Assembly (NCBI RefSeq): GCF_030657435.1
Contig: NZ_JAUTWS010000009.1
Span: 155,123-219,122, forward strand
Direction: 5' to 3'
DNA: 64,000 nucleotides
DNA from: Paracraurococcus lichenis
GTDB lineage: Bacteria > Pseudomonadota > Alphaproteobacteria > Acetobacterales > Acetobacteraceae
The position numbers were made by a program, and so were the translations under genes. The notes under the pieces are model-generated. The model was not told the origin of the DNA, did not search any database, and worked only from the letters and a program-made list of their open reading frames with translations. Of this stretch, positions 1 through 10,570 are shown in pieces. The first letter of the stretch is position 1, and each line of letters opens with the position of its first letter.

Positions 1-1498
1 TCGCCGCCGCCACCTCCCGCACCAGGGCGAGCGAGCCGCCATAGCCCGGATCCTCGCGCGCCACCCGCGGCAGGTAGTGGTCGGCCACGCCGCCCACCCC
101 CGTCACCACGCCGCCATGCTGCAGCCTGCCGTCGCCGTAGAGCAGCTTGGCGCCCACCGCGCCGACCTCCGGGCGGACCGCATGGCCGACCATCTCGCGC
201 AGCCAGCCCGGCTCGATCACCTCGATGTCGTTGTTCAGCAGCAGCAGGATCTCGCCCCGTGCCTCGGCCGCCGCGCGGTTGTTGAGCGCCGAGTAGTTGA
301 AGGGCCCCGGCACCGGCAGGATGCGCACCCGCGGGTCCGCCCGCAGCCGGTCGAACAGCGCCAGCGTCTCCGGCTCCTCGCTGCCGTTGTCGACGATGAT
401 GACCTCGAGCGCCGGGTAGTCCGTCCGGTGCAGCAGGCCCTCGGCGCAGGCCGCGAGCAGCGCCGCCCGGTCGCGCGTGGGCAGGATGACGGAAACGGTC
501 GGCGCCGGCTCCGGCACCGGCCAGACCACCCGCACGCCGCCGGGCAGCAGCGGCGCCGGCTCGGCCCGCGCCCCGAGCCCCGCCTCGGCCAGCGCCGCCG
601 CGACCGCACGGAGATGCGCCGCCGGATCGGGCGGCGGATCCTCCCCGCCGTGGTAGAGCAGGGCCGGGATGTGCCGCACCCGCGCCGCGCCCGCCGCCCG
701 GGTGGCGCGCAGCGCCAGGTCATGCGCCGCGGCCGTGCCCATCGCCTCCCGCAGCCCGCCGAGGTCCGCCAGCAGCGCGCGCCGGTAGACCGCGAGGTGG
801 CCGAGCAGGTCCTGGCCGAGCAGGAGGTCCGGATCGAATTCCGGCTTGAACCGCGCATCGAAGCGCGTCCCGGCGGCATCCAGCCGGTCCTCGTCGGTGT
901 AGAGCACGGCAAGGTCGGGTTCGGCCAGGACCGCCGCGGCGACCTCGTAGAGGGCCTGCGGCGCCAGCCGCGCATCCGGCGCCATGGCCGCCACCCAGTC
1001 GCCGCGCGCCAGGTCGAAAGCGGCCCTGGCGAGGCCGGTCGCGGGACCCGCTCCGGCCTCGAACAGCCGCAGCCGCGGCTCCTTCGCCGCGATGCCCCGC
1101 AGCCGCTGCCGGATCTGCGGCGCCGCGGCCGGGTCGAGCGCGACGCACAGTTCCCAGCGCGGCCAGGCCTGCCGGGCGACGGACTCGATGGCGCGGTCGA
1201 GCCGCGCCTGCGCGATGCCGGGCCCGACCGGCATGGCGAGCGAGATCAGCGGTCCCGCCGGCATCGCCGCGATATGCGCCTGGATGGCGGCGTGGTCCGC
1301 CGCGCCCAGGCGGTCGTGGCGCAGCAGCCAGGCGGCATAGCCGCGCCGGTCTTCCGGGTCGTAGCGCCCCGTGGGCGGCCCCCCCATCACCCGCCGGGCC
1401 AGCACGGCGAGGCGAAGCCGGAGCGGCAGGAGCTCATCGGGCAGCCGGTCCCAGACATCGCGCCAGGCACGGTGCAGCCGTTGTCGTAACAGGTCCAT
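1..1498 (-). CDS. Family 2 glycosyltransferase, C-terminus cut by window edge
   Basis: The reading frame starts at ATG 1498-1496 and is still open at base 1, so about 499 residues of the N-terminal part are seen. An N-terminal third resembles a degenerate GT-A fold (VGPGIAQARLDRAIESV region, WELCVALD). A full GT2 domain follows from about residue 340, with TVSVILPTRDR, VIIVDNGS and the acceptor/metal motif LLLLNNDIEVIEPGW. Family knowledge: such two-domain GT2 proteins build O-antigen or capsular polysaccharide in the cytoplasm. It is divergent from the RgpF-like gene at 1916, which supports a cell-surface polysaccharide role. Sugar specificity cannot be read from the sequence. Confidence 0.85.
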   Translation of the reverse strand, partial: MDLLRQRLHRAWRDVWDRLPDELLPLRLRLAVLARRVMGGPPTGRYDPEDRRGYAAWLLRHDRLGAADHAAIQAHIAAMPAGPLISLAMPVGPGIAQARLDRAIESVARQAWPRWELCVALDPAAAPQIRQRLRGIAAKEPRLRLFEAGAGPATGLARAAFDLARGDWVAAMAPDARLAPQALYEVAAAVLAEPDLAVLYTDEDRLDAAGTRFDARFKPEFDPDLLLGQDLLGHLAVYRRALLADLGGLREAMGTAAAHDLALRATRAAGAARVRHIPALLYHGGEDPPPDPAAHLRAVAAALAEAGLGARAEPAPLLPGGVRVVWPVPEPAPTVSVILPTRDRAALLAACAEGLLHRTDYPALEVIIVDNGSEEPETLALFDRLRADPRVRILPVPGPFNYSALNNRAAAEARGEILLLLNNDIEVIEPGWLREMVGHAVRPEVGAVGAKLLYGDGRLQHGGVVTGVGGVADHYLPRVAREDPGYGGSLALVREVAAA

Positions 1499-1915
1499 TT
1501 CTGGCCTGATTAGGCGGCCCATTCCCGGTATAGAACCCGGAAGTCATGGGGCTGGGGGTGCGGGAAGGTCATCGACGCGCCAACTCCTTGAAAAGATGCA
1601 GTCCGGCCCACCTGCAATCACAGGATGTTCATGCATGGATCCCGCCATGGGGCATCACGCGGGGGACGGCGCCGACAGGGTCGCGCCTGCGGCCGATTCC
1701 ACCCTCGGGCGATCCGCTCCCGGTAAACCCCCGGGGTTTGCGCCGCACAAGAATCATAGGCAGGCTTTCATCTCAGGGGCTTGGGCCGCAGGACCTGTGG
1801 CCCAGCCCGCGAAAGCCTGCTTAGACGGCGCCACCGTCCGGTCGCCAGGGACGGTCGGGTTCGTGCCGCCCGTCACCGATGGAATCGCCTGCATGATGTC
1901 TGCCCGCGGCGCCGC
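1499..1915. other. Divergent intergenic region between two polysaccharide genes
   Basis: This 417-bp gap separates the divergent glycosyltransferase and RgpF-like genes and must carry both promoters, but I could not identify a convincing -35/-10 pair. It holds an inverted repeat with perfect 10-bp arms (GCAGGCTTTC at 1760-1769 and GAAAGCCTGC at 1811-1820), spaced by 41 bp. Open frames crossing this region have no recognisable protein features. Confidence 0.5.
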
Positions 1916-3070
1916 ATGACCGCGCCGCCCGACCCCCCCTATCGCCTGACGCCGCTCGAGTCGGGCCGGCCCGGCCTGCGCCGCGCCCTGCACGGCTACA
2001 GCACCGCGGGCACCTGGCGCCGGCTGGCCTGGCGCGCCGGCGAGGTGGCGCTGGAGATCGCGGGGGCCCTGCCGCGCGACCTGCTGCGCCGGCTCCGCGG
2101 CGGCGCCCCGCCCCTGCTGCGGCTGGAGGAGGGGCGGAACCCGCGGCCCGACGCCGCCGCGGTCGCGCTCTACGTCCATTTCGCCGCCTCGGGCCTGATC
2201 TCCGAGATGGTGCGCCGCCAGCTTGCGCTGCTCGCCGAGGGCGGCTTCGCCATCGTCTTCATCACCATGGCACCCTTCGTGCCCGAGGCCGACTGGCAGG
2301 CGGCGCGGCAGCACTGCGCCCTGGTCGCGCAGCGGCGGAATTTCGCCCGCGACTTCGGCGCTTGGCAGGACCTGGCGGCGGAGGCGCGCCGGCGCTGGCC
2401 CGAGGCGACGGAACTGCTGCTGGCCAATGACAGCGTGCTCGGCCCGATCCGGCCCTTCGCGCCGATGCTCGCCGCCATGCGCGCCGGCGGCGACGGCTTC
2501 GTCGGCCTGACCGAGAGCCTGCAGGGCGGCCCGCATCTGCAGAGCTACTTCCTGCTCGCCCGCGGCCGGACGGCGGTGGACGACCTCTTCGGCTTCCTCG
2601 CCGCCATGCGCATGAGCCATTCGAAGTGGCTGGTGGTGAACCGGGGCGAATTACGGCTCGCGCGCTGGATGCGCCGCCGCGGCCATCCGGTCTCGGCGCT
2701 CTTCGGCTATCGCCGGCTGGTCGCGGCGAGCCTGGCCGATGCGGCGGAGCGGGCGCAGCTCGCCCGCTCGCACCCGGCGCTCGCCGGGCTCGAATCGCTC
2801 GCGCCGGCGGCGCGCGAGGCACTTCTGCTGTCCCAGCCGCTGAACCCGACGCATCATTTCTGGCGCGCGCTGGTGCGGCGTCTCGGATTTCCCTACCTGA
2901 AGACGGAATTGATACGCCGGAACCCCGGTCGCCTGCCCGGGGTCGAGGCCTGGCGCGGCTTGGTGCCGCCCGCCGCGCCCTGCCCGGTGCCGGCGATCGA
3001 GGCGCATCTCGGCATCATGGATGCCCCGCCGCGCGAGAGTGCTGGACAAGATACCCGGCAGGCGGCATGA
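1916..3070 (+). CDS. RgpF-like rhamnan synthesis protein
   Basis: The protein is 384 residues from ATG 1916. It carries the features I associate with the rhamnan synthesis F (RgpF) family: AVALYVHFAASGLISEMV near the middle of the N-terminal half, the RRNFARDFGAWQDL block, ELLLANDSVLGPI, and QSYFLLARG. Family knowledge: these are putative glycosyltransferases for rhamnose-rich or other surface polysaccharides, acting on the cytoplasmic side. The frame is open further upstream to 1781, but the extra residues are rich in Arg/Pro and do not look native. It is divergent from a GT2 gene, consistent with a polysaccharide locus extending to the left of the window. Confidence 0.75.
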   Translation: MTAPPDPPYRLTPLESGRPGLRRALHGYSTAGTWRRLAWRAGEVALEIAGALPRDLLRRLRGGAPPLLRLEEGRNPRPDAAAVALYVHFAASGLISEMVRRQLALLAEGGFAIVFITMAPFVPEADWQAARQHCALVAQRRNFARDFGAWQDLAAEARRRWPEATELLLANDSVLGPIRPFAPMLAAMRAGGDGFVGLTESLQGGPHLQSYFLLARGRTAVDDLFGFLAAMRMSHSKWLVVNRGELRLARWMRRRGHPVSALFGYRRLVAASLADAAERAQLARSHPALAGLESLAPAAREALLLSQPLNPTHHFWRALVRRLGFPYLKTELIRRNPGRLPGVEAWRGLVPPAAPCPVPAIEAHLGIMDAPPRESAGQDTRQAA

Positions 3071-3173
3071 AAATTGCCAAACTTGTCCATGGAAAGTCGT
3101 GCATGAAAGCCGCGGAAGTATTTCGTCGGTCGTCCGGCGTCGCGGCACCGTGCCGGGCCGGCCGGAGGCCGGC

Positions 3174-4571
3174 ATGCCAGGACATCGCCTGATGCTCGAT
3201 TGCCTCGCGGCGCCGGACGCCGCCACCCTGCCGCTCCACTGCGTGACGCCCGAGGGCCTGGAGGCCCTGCGCGCGCGGCTGCCGGCGGGGGCGGCAGGCT
3301 TCCTCGACGCCTCGGGCTTCGCGGCCAAGGCGCAGGAGGTGCGGCTGCTGCCGGGCGGCGGCGGCATCACCGGCGCGGTGCTCGGCCTCGGGGAAGGCCC
3401 GGCCACGCCCTGGTCCTTCGGCGGCCTGGCCAATGCCCTGCCCGCCGGCAGCGCCTGGCACCTGGCGGAGGAGGCACTGGTCGAGGAGGCCGTGCTGGGC
3501 TGGTGCCTCGGCGCCTATCGCTACGCCCGATTCAAGGCGGCCTCCCGCGCGCCGGCCCGGCTGCGGGCGCCCCCGGGGACGGAGCGGTCGCAGCACGCGG
3601 CCGAGGCGGCCTGGCGGGTGCGGGACCTGATCAATGCCCCGGCCAACCTGATGGGCCCGGCGGAACTCGCCCAGGCCACGCAGAACCTCGCCACGGTCTA
3701 TGGCGCGCGCTGCACCATCATCGCCGGCGCCGCCCTGCAGGAGGGTTTCCCGGCGCTCGCCGCGGTGGGCCAGGCCAGCCCGCGCGCCCCGCGGGTCGCG
3801 GTGCTGGAATGGGGCGTGCCGGATGCGCCGCTGGTCGCGCTCTGCGGCAAGGGCGTGTGCTTCGACAGCGGCGGCCTCGACCTCAAGCCCGCCTCCTCCA
3901 TGCTGCGCATGAAGAAGGACATGGGCGGCGCGGCGATCGTGCTGGGCATCGCGGAGATGGTGATGCGCGCCGGCCTGCCGGTGCGGCTGCTGGTGCTGGT
4001 GGGCGCGGTGGAGAACGCGGTCGCGGGCAATGCCTTCCGGCCGATGGACGTGCTGCGCACCCGCGCCGGGCTGACGGTGGAGGTGGGCAATACCGATGCG
4101 GAGGGCCGGCTGGTGCTGGCCGATCTGCTCACCTATGCGGCGGAGCAGGACCCGGCGCTGCTGATCGATTGTGCAACGCTGACGGGCGCGGCGCGGGCGG
4201 CGCTCGGCCCCGACCTGCCGGCGCTGTTCACGCCCGACGAGGCCTTGGCCGCGGCGCTGCTCGGGGCAGGGGAGCGCACCGCCGACCCGCTGTGGCGGCT
4301 GCCGTTACATGGTGGTTACGATTCCTGGCTGGACAGCACCATTGCGGATTTGAACAATGTGTCCAGCCGGCCGATGGCGGGGGCGATCATCGGTGGTTTG
4401 TTCTTGCGCCGTTTCATCCCGCCGACTACGCCCTGGGCGCATCTGGACGTCTATGCCTGGAACGACTCCGCCAGGCCGGGGCGGCCCGAAGGGGGCGAGG
4501 CGCAGGCCATGCGGGCCGTCGCGGGGGCCGTCGAGACTCTGTTCGCTGGCATACCGGGGCCGGGCCGGTAA
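3174..4571 (+). CDS. M17 family leucyl aminopeptidase
   Basis: About 465 residues. It contains the M17 signature NTDAEGRL, the metal/active-site lysine region CGKGVCFDSGGLDLKP, KKDMGGAA, and the TLTGAARAALG block, so the zinc ligands and catalytic Lys/Arg of the PepA/PepB family appear intact. Family knowledge: a cytoplasmic metallo-aminopeptidase releasing N-terminal residues from peptides. I chose ATG 3174 because GGAGG lies 5 bp ahead; ATG 3192 is the main alternative. The N-terminal domain is shorter than in E. coli PepA, which resembles the alphaproteobacterial PepB-like branch. It stands alone on the plus strand ahead of a MarR regulator. Confidence 0.9.
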   Translation: MPGHRLMLDCLAAPDAATLPLHCVTPEGLEALRARLPAGAAGFLDASGFAAKAQEVRLLPGGGGITGAVLGLGEGPATPWSFGGLANALPAGSAWHLAEEALVEEAVLGWCLGAYRYARFKAASRAPARLRAPPGTERSQHAAEAAWRVRDLINAPANLMGPAELAQATQNLATVYGARCTIIAGAALQEGFPALAAVGQASPRAPRVAVLEWGVPDAPLVALCGKGVCFDSGGLDLKPASSMLRMKKDMGGAAIVLGIAEMVMRAGLPVRLLVLVGAVENAVAGNAFRPMDVLRTRAGLTVEVGNTDAEGRLVLADLLTYAAEQDPALLIDCATLTGAARAALGPDLPALFTPDEALAAALLGAGERTADPLWRLPLHGGYDSWLDSTIADLNNVSSRPMAGAIIGGLFLRRFIPPTTPWAHLDVYAWNDSARPGRPEGGEAQAMRAVAGAVETLFAGIPGPGR

Positions 4572-4733
4572 CGACAACGAGATGCCGTGGAAACTTTTCG
4601 GGGCTAGCGGCTCTCACTGATGCGGGATGCGTTACCCGTCTGTAGTGCCTGTGGAACGGATTGGGCCGGCCGGGGGTAAGGGCCCGCGCCGGCAGGAGCA
4701 CGAAGCCCAATTTCGGGCGAGGGGATTGAAGCG

Positions 4734-5138
4734 ATGGCGGTACAGAGCAACCCCGACCAACTGGTCGGCATCCTGAGGGACACGGTTGTCGCGCTGGTGC
4801 GGCGGGACGGCCCGGACCTGTCGGCACGCCAGCTCGGCGTGTTCCTGACGGTCTACCTGACCGACGGACCGCATACCGTGCGCGGCCTGGCGGCGGAGCT
4901 GAACGTCTCCAAGCCGGCGATCACCCGGGCGCTGGACCGGCTGGGCGAGCTGGACCTGGCGCGCCGCAAGGTGGACCCGATGGACCGCCGCAGCGTGATC
5001 GTGCAGCGGACGCTGAAGGGCACCGCCTTCCTGCGCGACATGCGGCAGATCATGGCCGAGGCCGAGGGCGCGGTGCCGAGCAGCACTGCCAGCGCCAACG
5101 ACCCGGCCTCGAGCGAGGCCGGGCGCCGCGCGAGCTGA
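4734..5138 (+). CDS. MarR family winged-helix regulator
   Basis: A 134-residue protein with a winged-helix core. SARQLGVFLTVYLTDGPHTVRGLAAELNVSKPAITRALDRL (about residues 30-70) gives the helix-turn-helix, and RKVDPMDRRSVIVQRTLKG is the wing with the typical DxxDRR. Family knowledge: MarR proteins bind palindromic operators as dimers and respond to small ligands. A GAGGGG ribosome site precedes ATG 4734. It is not in an obvious operon; the adjacent aminopeptidase upstream and hydroxyacid dehydrogenase downstream (opposite strand) give no clear regulon. The C-terminal tail (from about residue 112) is Ala/Ser-rich and probably disordered. Confidence 0.85.
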   Translation: MAVQSNPDQLVGILRDTVVALVRRDGPDLSARQLGVFLTVYLTDGPHTVRGLAAELNVSKPAITRALDRLGELDLARRKVDPMDRRSVIVQRTLKGTAFLRDMRQIMAEAEGAVPSSTASANDPASSEAGRRAS

Positions 5139-5208
5139 GATGGCCGGCGGGGTCCTGGGTTCTAGGCCGGGGCCCCGGCGGCAGTGAGGGCCTTGCCGGC
5201 CGGTGCGG

Positions 5209-6141
5209 TCAGTAGCCGGCGGCGAAATCCACCAGATTGAGCAGCGGCCTCCCCTCCCGGGCGCGGCGCAGATTCTCGACGACCTGCGGCGCGGCGCTGG
5301 CCGGGATGGTGATGCTGGCCGCATGCGGCGTCATCACCACCTTCGGATGGCCCCAGAAGGGATGCTCGGCCGGCAGCGGCTCCGGCTCGAAGACGTCGAG
5401 CGCGGCGCCGGCGACCTGGCCCGCATCGAGCGCCGCCAGCAGGTCCGGCTGCACCACATGTCCGCCGCGCGCCCCGTTCACCAGGAAGGCGCCGCGCGGC
5501 AGCAGGCCGAGGCCGCGGGCATCGATGATGCCGCGCGTGTCGGGCGTCAGCGGCAGCAGGCAGACCAGGATGTCGGTGCGCGGCAGCATGGCCGCGAGCC
5601 CGGCGGGACCGTCGAAGCTCTCGACGCCCGGGATTGCCTTCGGCCGGCGCGACCAGCCCATGACGGGGAAGCCGAGCGCGAGGAGCGCCCGGGCGGAGGC
5701 CGAGCCGAGCTCGCCCAGGCCGAGGATGCCGATGCGGCGCGCGCTGGTCTCGGGCGCCGGCAGCTCCTCCCAGATCCGGGCGGCCTGCTGCGCGCGGTAG
5801 TCCGGGTCCTGCCGGTGGAAGCGCAGCACGTTCAGCAGGACCCATTCGGTCATGCCCGTGGTCAGCCGCTGGTCCACCAGGCGGGCGACCGGGATGCCGG
5901 GCGGCGGCCCCGGCGGGCGCAGCAGGTGGTCGACGCCCGCGCCCATGGAGACGATGAGCCTGAGATTCGGGTAGCGCCGGAGCTCCGCCATGTCGTGCGA
6001 GGTCCAGACCACCGCCGCCTCGATATCGGCGGGATCGCCGGCTTCCGGAAACAGCCGGATCTCGAGCGACGGGTCGAGCGCGAGCAGCGCGTCGCGCCAG
6101 GCCTGCATCGCATTCGCCTTGGTCGAGAGGAGGATGGCCAT
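5209..6141 (-). CDS. D-2-hydroxyacid dehydrogenase (glyoxylate/hydroxypyruvate reductase type)
   Basis: 310 residues from ATG 6141. The Rossmann motif GLGELGSAS, the WSRRPK NADP-type binding segment, the catalytic Arg in NGARGG, the Glu in FEPEPLP and the His in MTPHAAS are all present. The WSRR segment and overall form resemble GhrA, which reduces glyoxylate and hydroxypyruvate with NADPH; the substrate is inferred. The start overlaps the stop of the small membrane protein gene at 6141 by one base (TGATG), so the two are translationally coupled at the end of the yej block. The link to peptide import is unexplained. Confidence 0.85.
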   Translation of the reverse strand: MAILLSTKANAMQAWRDALLALDPSLEIRLFPEAGDPADIEAAVVWTSHDMAELRRYPNLRLIVSMGAGVDHLLRPPGPPPGIPVARLVDQRLTTGMTEWVLLNVLRFHRQDPDYRAQQAARIWEELPAPETSARRIGILGLGELGSASARALLALGFPVMGWSRRPKAIPGVESFDGPAGLAAMLPRTDILVCLLPLTPDTRGIIDARGLGLLPRGAFLVNGARGGHVVQPDLLAALDAGQVAGAALDVFEPEPLPAEHPFWGHPKVVMTPHAASITIPASAAPQVVENLRRAREGRPLLNLVDFAAGY

Positions 6142-6592
6142 CACTGCTCCTGCATCATGTGCCCGGCCGGCAGGGTCTCCAGCGCCGCGGGCAGGGCCCG
6201 AACCCAGGCGCGCCAGTCGTCGCGCCGGGTCGCCGCGCGCTCCGTCCCGTCCGGCAGCTTCGCATAGAGGCTGAGCACGCCGCGCGACCACCAGAAATCG
6301 AATTGCGGCTCGGCGGAGAGGACCAGCGCCGAGGTGCGGTCGAAGACGCCGTCCTTCACCTTCGGCAGGTGCCGCGTCACCCACCACCAGCAGCCGACCG
6401 CGAGGATGGCGGCGCCGAGATAGAAATGGACCAGCGCCGTCGCGCCGAAGGAGAGGAGGAGGATGGCGCCCGCCGGCAGGAGGTTCTCCGTCGCGCGGAA
6501 GACCGGCGTGCCCGGGCTGTTCATGGCGCGGATATGGACGCCGAGCTTGACCTGGTCGCGGTCCAGCAGCGCCTTCAGCCTCTCGAGTTCCG

Positions 6593-6596
<4 letters not shown>
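6141..6596 (-). CDS. Uncharacterised small membrane protein
   Basis: 151 residues. A charged N-terminus ([18 protein letters not shown]) is followed by two closely spaced hydrophobic segments at about residues 41-56 and 59-72, then a soluble C-terminal domain containing [22 protein letters not shown] do not recognise a named family. It overlaps yejF by four bases (ATGA at 6593-6596) and the downstream dehydrogenase by one, so it is very likely co-transcribed with the Yej importer. It is probably anchored in the inner membrane with its C-terminal domain in the cytoplasm; the topology is inferred. Confidence 0.7.
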
Positions 6597-8217
<1,621 letters not shown>

Positions 8218-8221
<4 letters not shown>

Positions 8222-9255
8222 CGACCGCCCCCCGGCAGCTTGCGCGGGTCGAAGGCGTCGCGCACGGCCTCTCCCACGAAGATCAGCAGGGTCAGCACCC
8301 CGCCCAGCACGACGAAGCCGGTGAAGGCGAGCCAGGGGGCCTGCAGGTTGTTCTTGCCCTGCGACAGGAGTTCCCCGAGCGAGGGCGAGCCCGGCGGCAG
8401 GCCGAAGCCGAGGAAGTCGAGCGAGGCGAGCACCGTCACCGAGCCCGAGAGGATGAAGGGCAGGAAGGTCAGCGTCGCCACCATGGCATTCGGCAGGATG
8501 TGCCGCGCCATCAGCCTGGCATCGGAGACGCCGAGCGCCCGCGCGGCGCGGACATAGTCGAGGTTGCGGCCGCGCAGGAACTCGGCCCGGACCACGCCGG
8601 TCAGCCCCATCCAGGAGAAGAGCAGCAGGAAGATCAGCAGGGTCCAGAAGCCCGGCTCGATCACGCTGGCCAGGATGATCAGCAGCAGGAGCTGCGGCAG
8701 GCCAGACCAGACCTCGATGAAGCGCTGGAAGAGCAGGTCCGTCAACCCGCCATAGAAGCCCTGCACCGCGCCGGCCGCGATGCCGATGACGGAGGAGATG
8801 ATGGTGAGCGTGAAGCCGAAGAGGACGGAGATGCGGAAGCCGTAGATGACGCGCGCCAGCACGTCCCGCGCCTGGTCGTCGGTGCCGAGCCAGTTGCGTG
8901 CCGAGGGCGGCGAGGGCGCCGGCTGGTCGAGGCCCTTCACCACCGTGTTGTAGGCATAGGGAATGGCGGGCCAGAGGATCCAGCCCTTCTGCGCGATCTC
9001 CTCGACCAGCGCGGGATCGTGCCAGTCGGCCTCGGTCGGCAGGCCGTCCTCCAGGATGTCGCTCTCGGCATAATCGACCAGCACCGGCACGTACCAATGG
9101 CCGTTCACCTGCGCGACCAGCGGGCGGTCGTTGGCGATGAACTCGGCGAAGAGGGTGACGAGGAAGAGCGCCGCGAAGATCCACAGCGACCAGTATCCGC
9201 GCCTGTTGGCACGGAAATTGGCGAGGCGGCGGCGGTTGAGGGGCGAGAGAGTCAT
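8218..9255 (-). CDS. yejE: Peptide ABC importer permease YejE
   Basis: 345 residues. An N-terminal membrane segment ([21 protein letters not shown]) is followed by a large periplasmic loop with FGTDD-like [19 protein letters not shown], then the BPD_transp_1 domain with the EAA loop [30 protein letters not shown]. Family knowledge: this is the second permease of the Yej system and pairs with YejB. It overlaps yejF by four bases downstream. Upstream it is separated from yejB by 208 bp filled with palindromes, unusual in an otherwise tightly packed operon. Its length is close to that of E. coli YejE (341 aa). Confidence 0.93.
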
Positions 9256-9463
9256 GGCTTTGCAGGGAGGGCTCTGCCCTCCCCGCACCCCTCCCGCCAA
9301 GGGCTTAAGGCCCTTGGATCCCATGAGTCATCGCCGCAGGAGGGACCCCCAGCGGGGGTCCCTCCTGCGGCGATAAACCCACGCCGGGGTCCGGGGGGTC
9401 GCTTGACCCCCCGGCGGGGGATGCAAGGGGGCGGAGCCCCCTGCAAGGCCACGCGACACGCCC
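9256..9463. repeat. Cluster of intergenic palindromes inside the yej operon
   Basis: The gap between yejB and yejE contains at least five hairpin-forming units: GGGAGGGC-TCT-GCCCTCCC (9265-9283), CCAAGGG...CCCTTGG (9297-9317), a hairpin with perfect 20-bp arms and a 3-base loop (9331-9373), a 10-bp-arm hairpin (9391-9414), and AGGGGGC-GGA-GCCCCCT (9426-9442). The 21-bp unit at 9297-9317 recurs exactly, inverted, at 43840-43860 beside ribF. This looks like a REP-like mosaic element rather than a promoter. Confidence 0.8.
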
Positions 9464-10567
9464 TCACCGCCGCGCCTCGAAGTCGATGCGCGGGTCGACC
9501 AGCGTGTAGGTGAAGTCGCCCACGATCTGCATGACCAGGCCGAGCAGGGTGAAGATGTAGAGCGTGCCGAACATCAGCGTGTAGTCGCGCCGCATCGCCG
9601 CTTCGAAGCCCAGCAGGCCGAGGCCGTCGAGGGAGAAGATGATCTCCACCAGCAGCGCCCCGGTGAAGAGGATGCCGATGAAGGCCGCGGGGAAGCCGGC
9701 GATGATCAGCAGCATGGCGTTGCGGAAGACATGGCCATAGAGCACGCGCGTCTCCCCGGCGCCCTTGGCGCGCGCGGTCACCGTGTACTGCTTGTGGATC
9801 TCCTCAAGGAAGGAGTTCTTGGTCAGCATGGTCAGCCCGGCGAAGCCGCCGATGACGAGGGCGAGCGTCGGCAGCACCATGTGCCAGGCATAGTCCACCG
9901 CGCGCGCGAGGAAGGACGCGCCCTCCATGCCGGGGGAGAGCAGGCCGCGCAGCGGAAACCACTGCAGGTAGCTGCCGCCGGCGAAGAGCACGACGAGGAG
10001 GATGGCGAAGAGGAAGCCGGGGATGGCGTAGCCCACCAGCACCACGGCGGAGGTCCAGAGGTCGAAGCGCGAGCCGTCGCGCACCGCCTTCCGGATGCCG
10101 AGCGGGATGGAGACGAGGTAGATGATCAGCGTGGACCAGAGGCCGAGGGAGATGGAGACCGGCATCTTCTCCAGGATCAGTCCCGCCACCGGGCGGTCGC
10201 GGAACAGGCTGCGGCCGAGGTCAAAGCGGGCATAGCCCCAGAGCATGTCGCCGAGCCTGACGTACCACGGCTTGTCGAAGCCGAAGGCCTTCTCGATCTC
10301 GGCGACGATGGTGGGGTCGAGGCCGCGCGCGCCGCGGTACTTGCTGGCCTCGCTGCCGCCGGTCTCGGGGCGCTGCGCGGCGCGCGTCTCGCCCTGGGAT
10401 TCGCCCGAGATCCGGCCGAGCGTGCTGCCGGCATTGCCCTTCAGCTCGGCCAGCATCTGCTCCACCGGGCCGCCCGGGGCGAATTGCGTGACGGCGAAGT
10501 TGATCAGGATGATGCCGAGCAGCGTCGGCACCACCAGCGCCAGGCGGCGGAGGAGATAGGCGCCCAT
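9464..10567 (-). CDS. yejB: Peptide ABC importer permease YejB
   Basis: 367 residues, matching E. coli YejB (364 aa). The N-terminus [34 protein letters not shown] is characteristic of DppB/YejB permeases. A long hydrophilic insert at about residues 45-85 (polar, [13 protein letters not shown]) distinguishes YejB from DppB. The EAA loop [30 protein letters not shown] is intact, and several membrane segments follow. It lies 3 bp downstream of yejA and is followed by a palindrome cluster before yejE. Function by family: inner-membrane channel half for peptide uptake. Confidence 0.93.
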   Translation of the reverse strand: MGAYLLRRLALVVPTLLGIILINFAVTQFAPGGPVEQMLAELKGNAGSTLGRISGESQGETRAAQRPETGGSEASKYRGARGLDPTIVAEIEKAFGFDKPWYVRLGDMLWGYARFDLGRSLFRDRPVAGLILEKMPVSISLGLWSTLIIYLVSIPLGIRKAVRDGSRFDLWTSAVVLVGYAIPGFLFAILLVVLFAGGSYLQWFPLRGLLSPGMEGASFLARAVDYAWHMVLPTLALVIGGFAGLTMLTKNSFLEEIHKQYTVTARAKGAGETRVLYGHVFRNAMLLIIAGFPAAFIGILFTGALLVEIIFSLDGLGLLGFEAAMRRDYTLMFGTLYIFTLLGLVMQIVGDFTYTLVDPRIDFEARR

Positions 10568-10570
10568 GGC

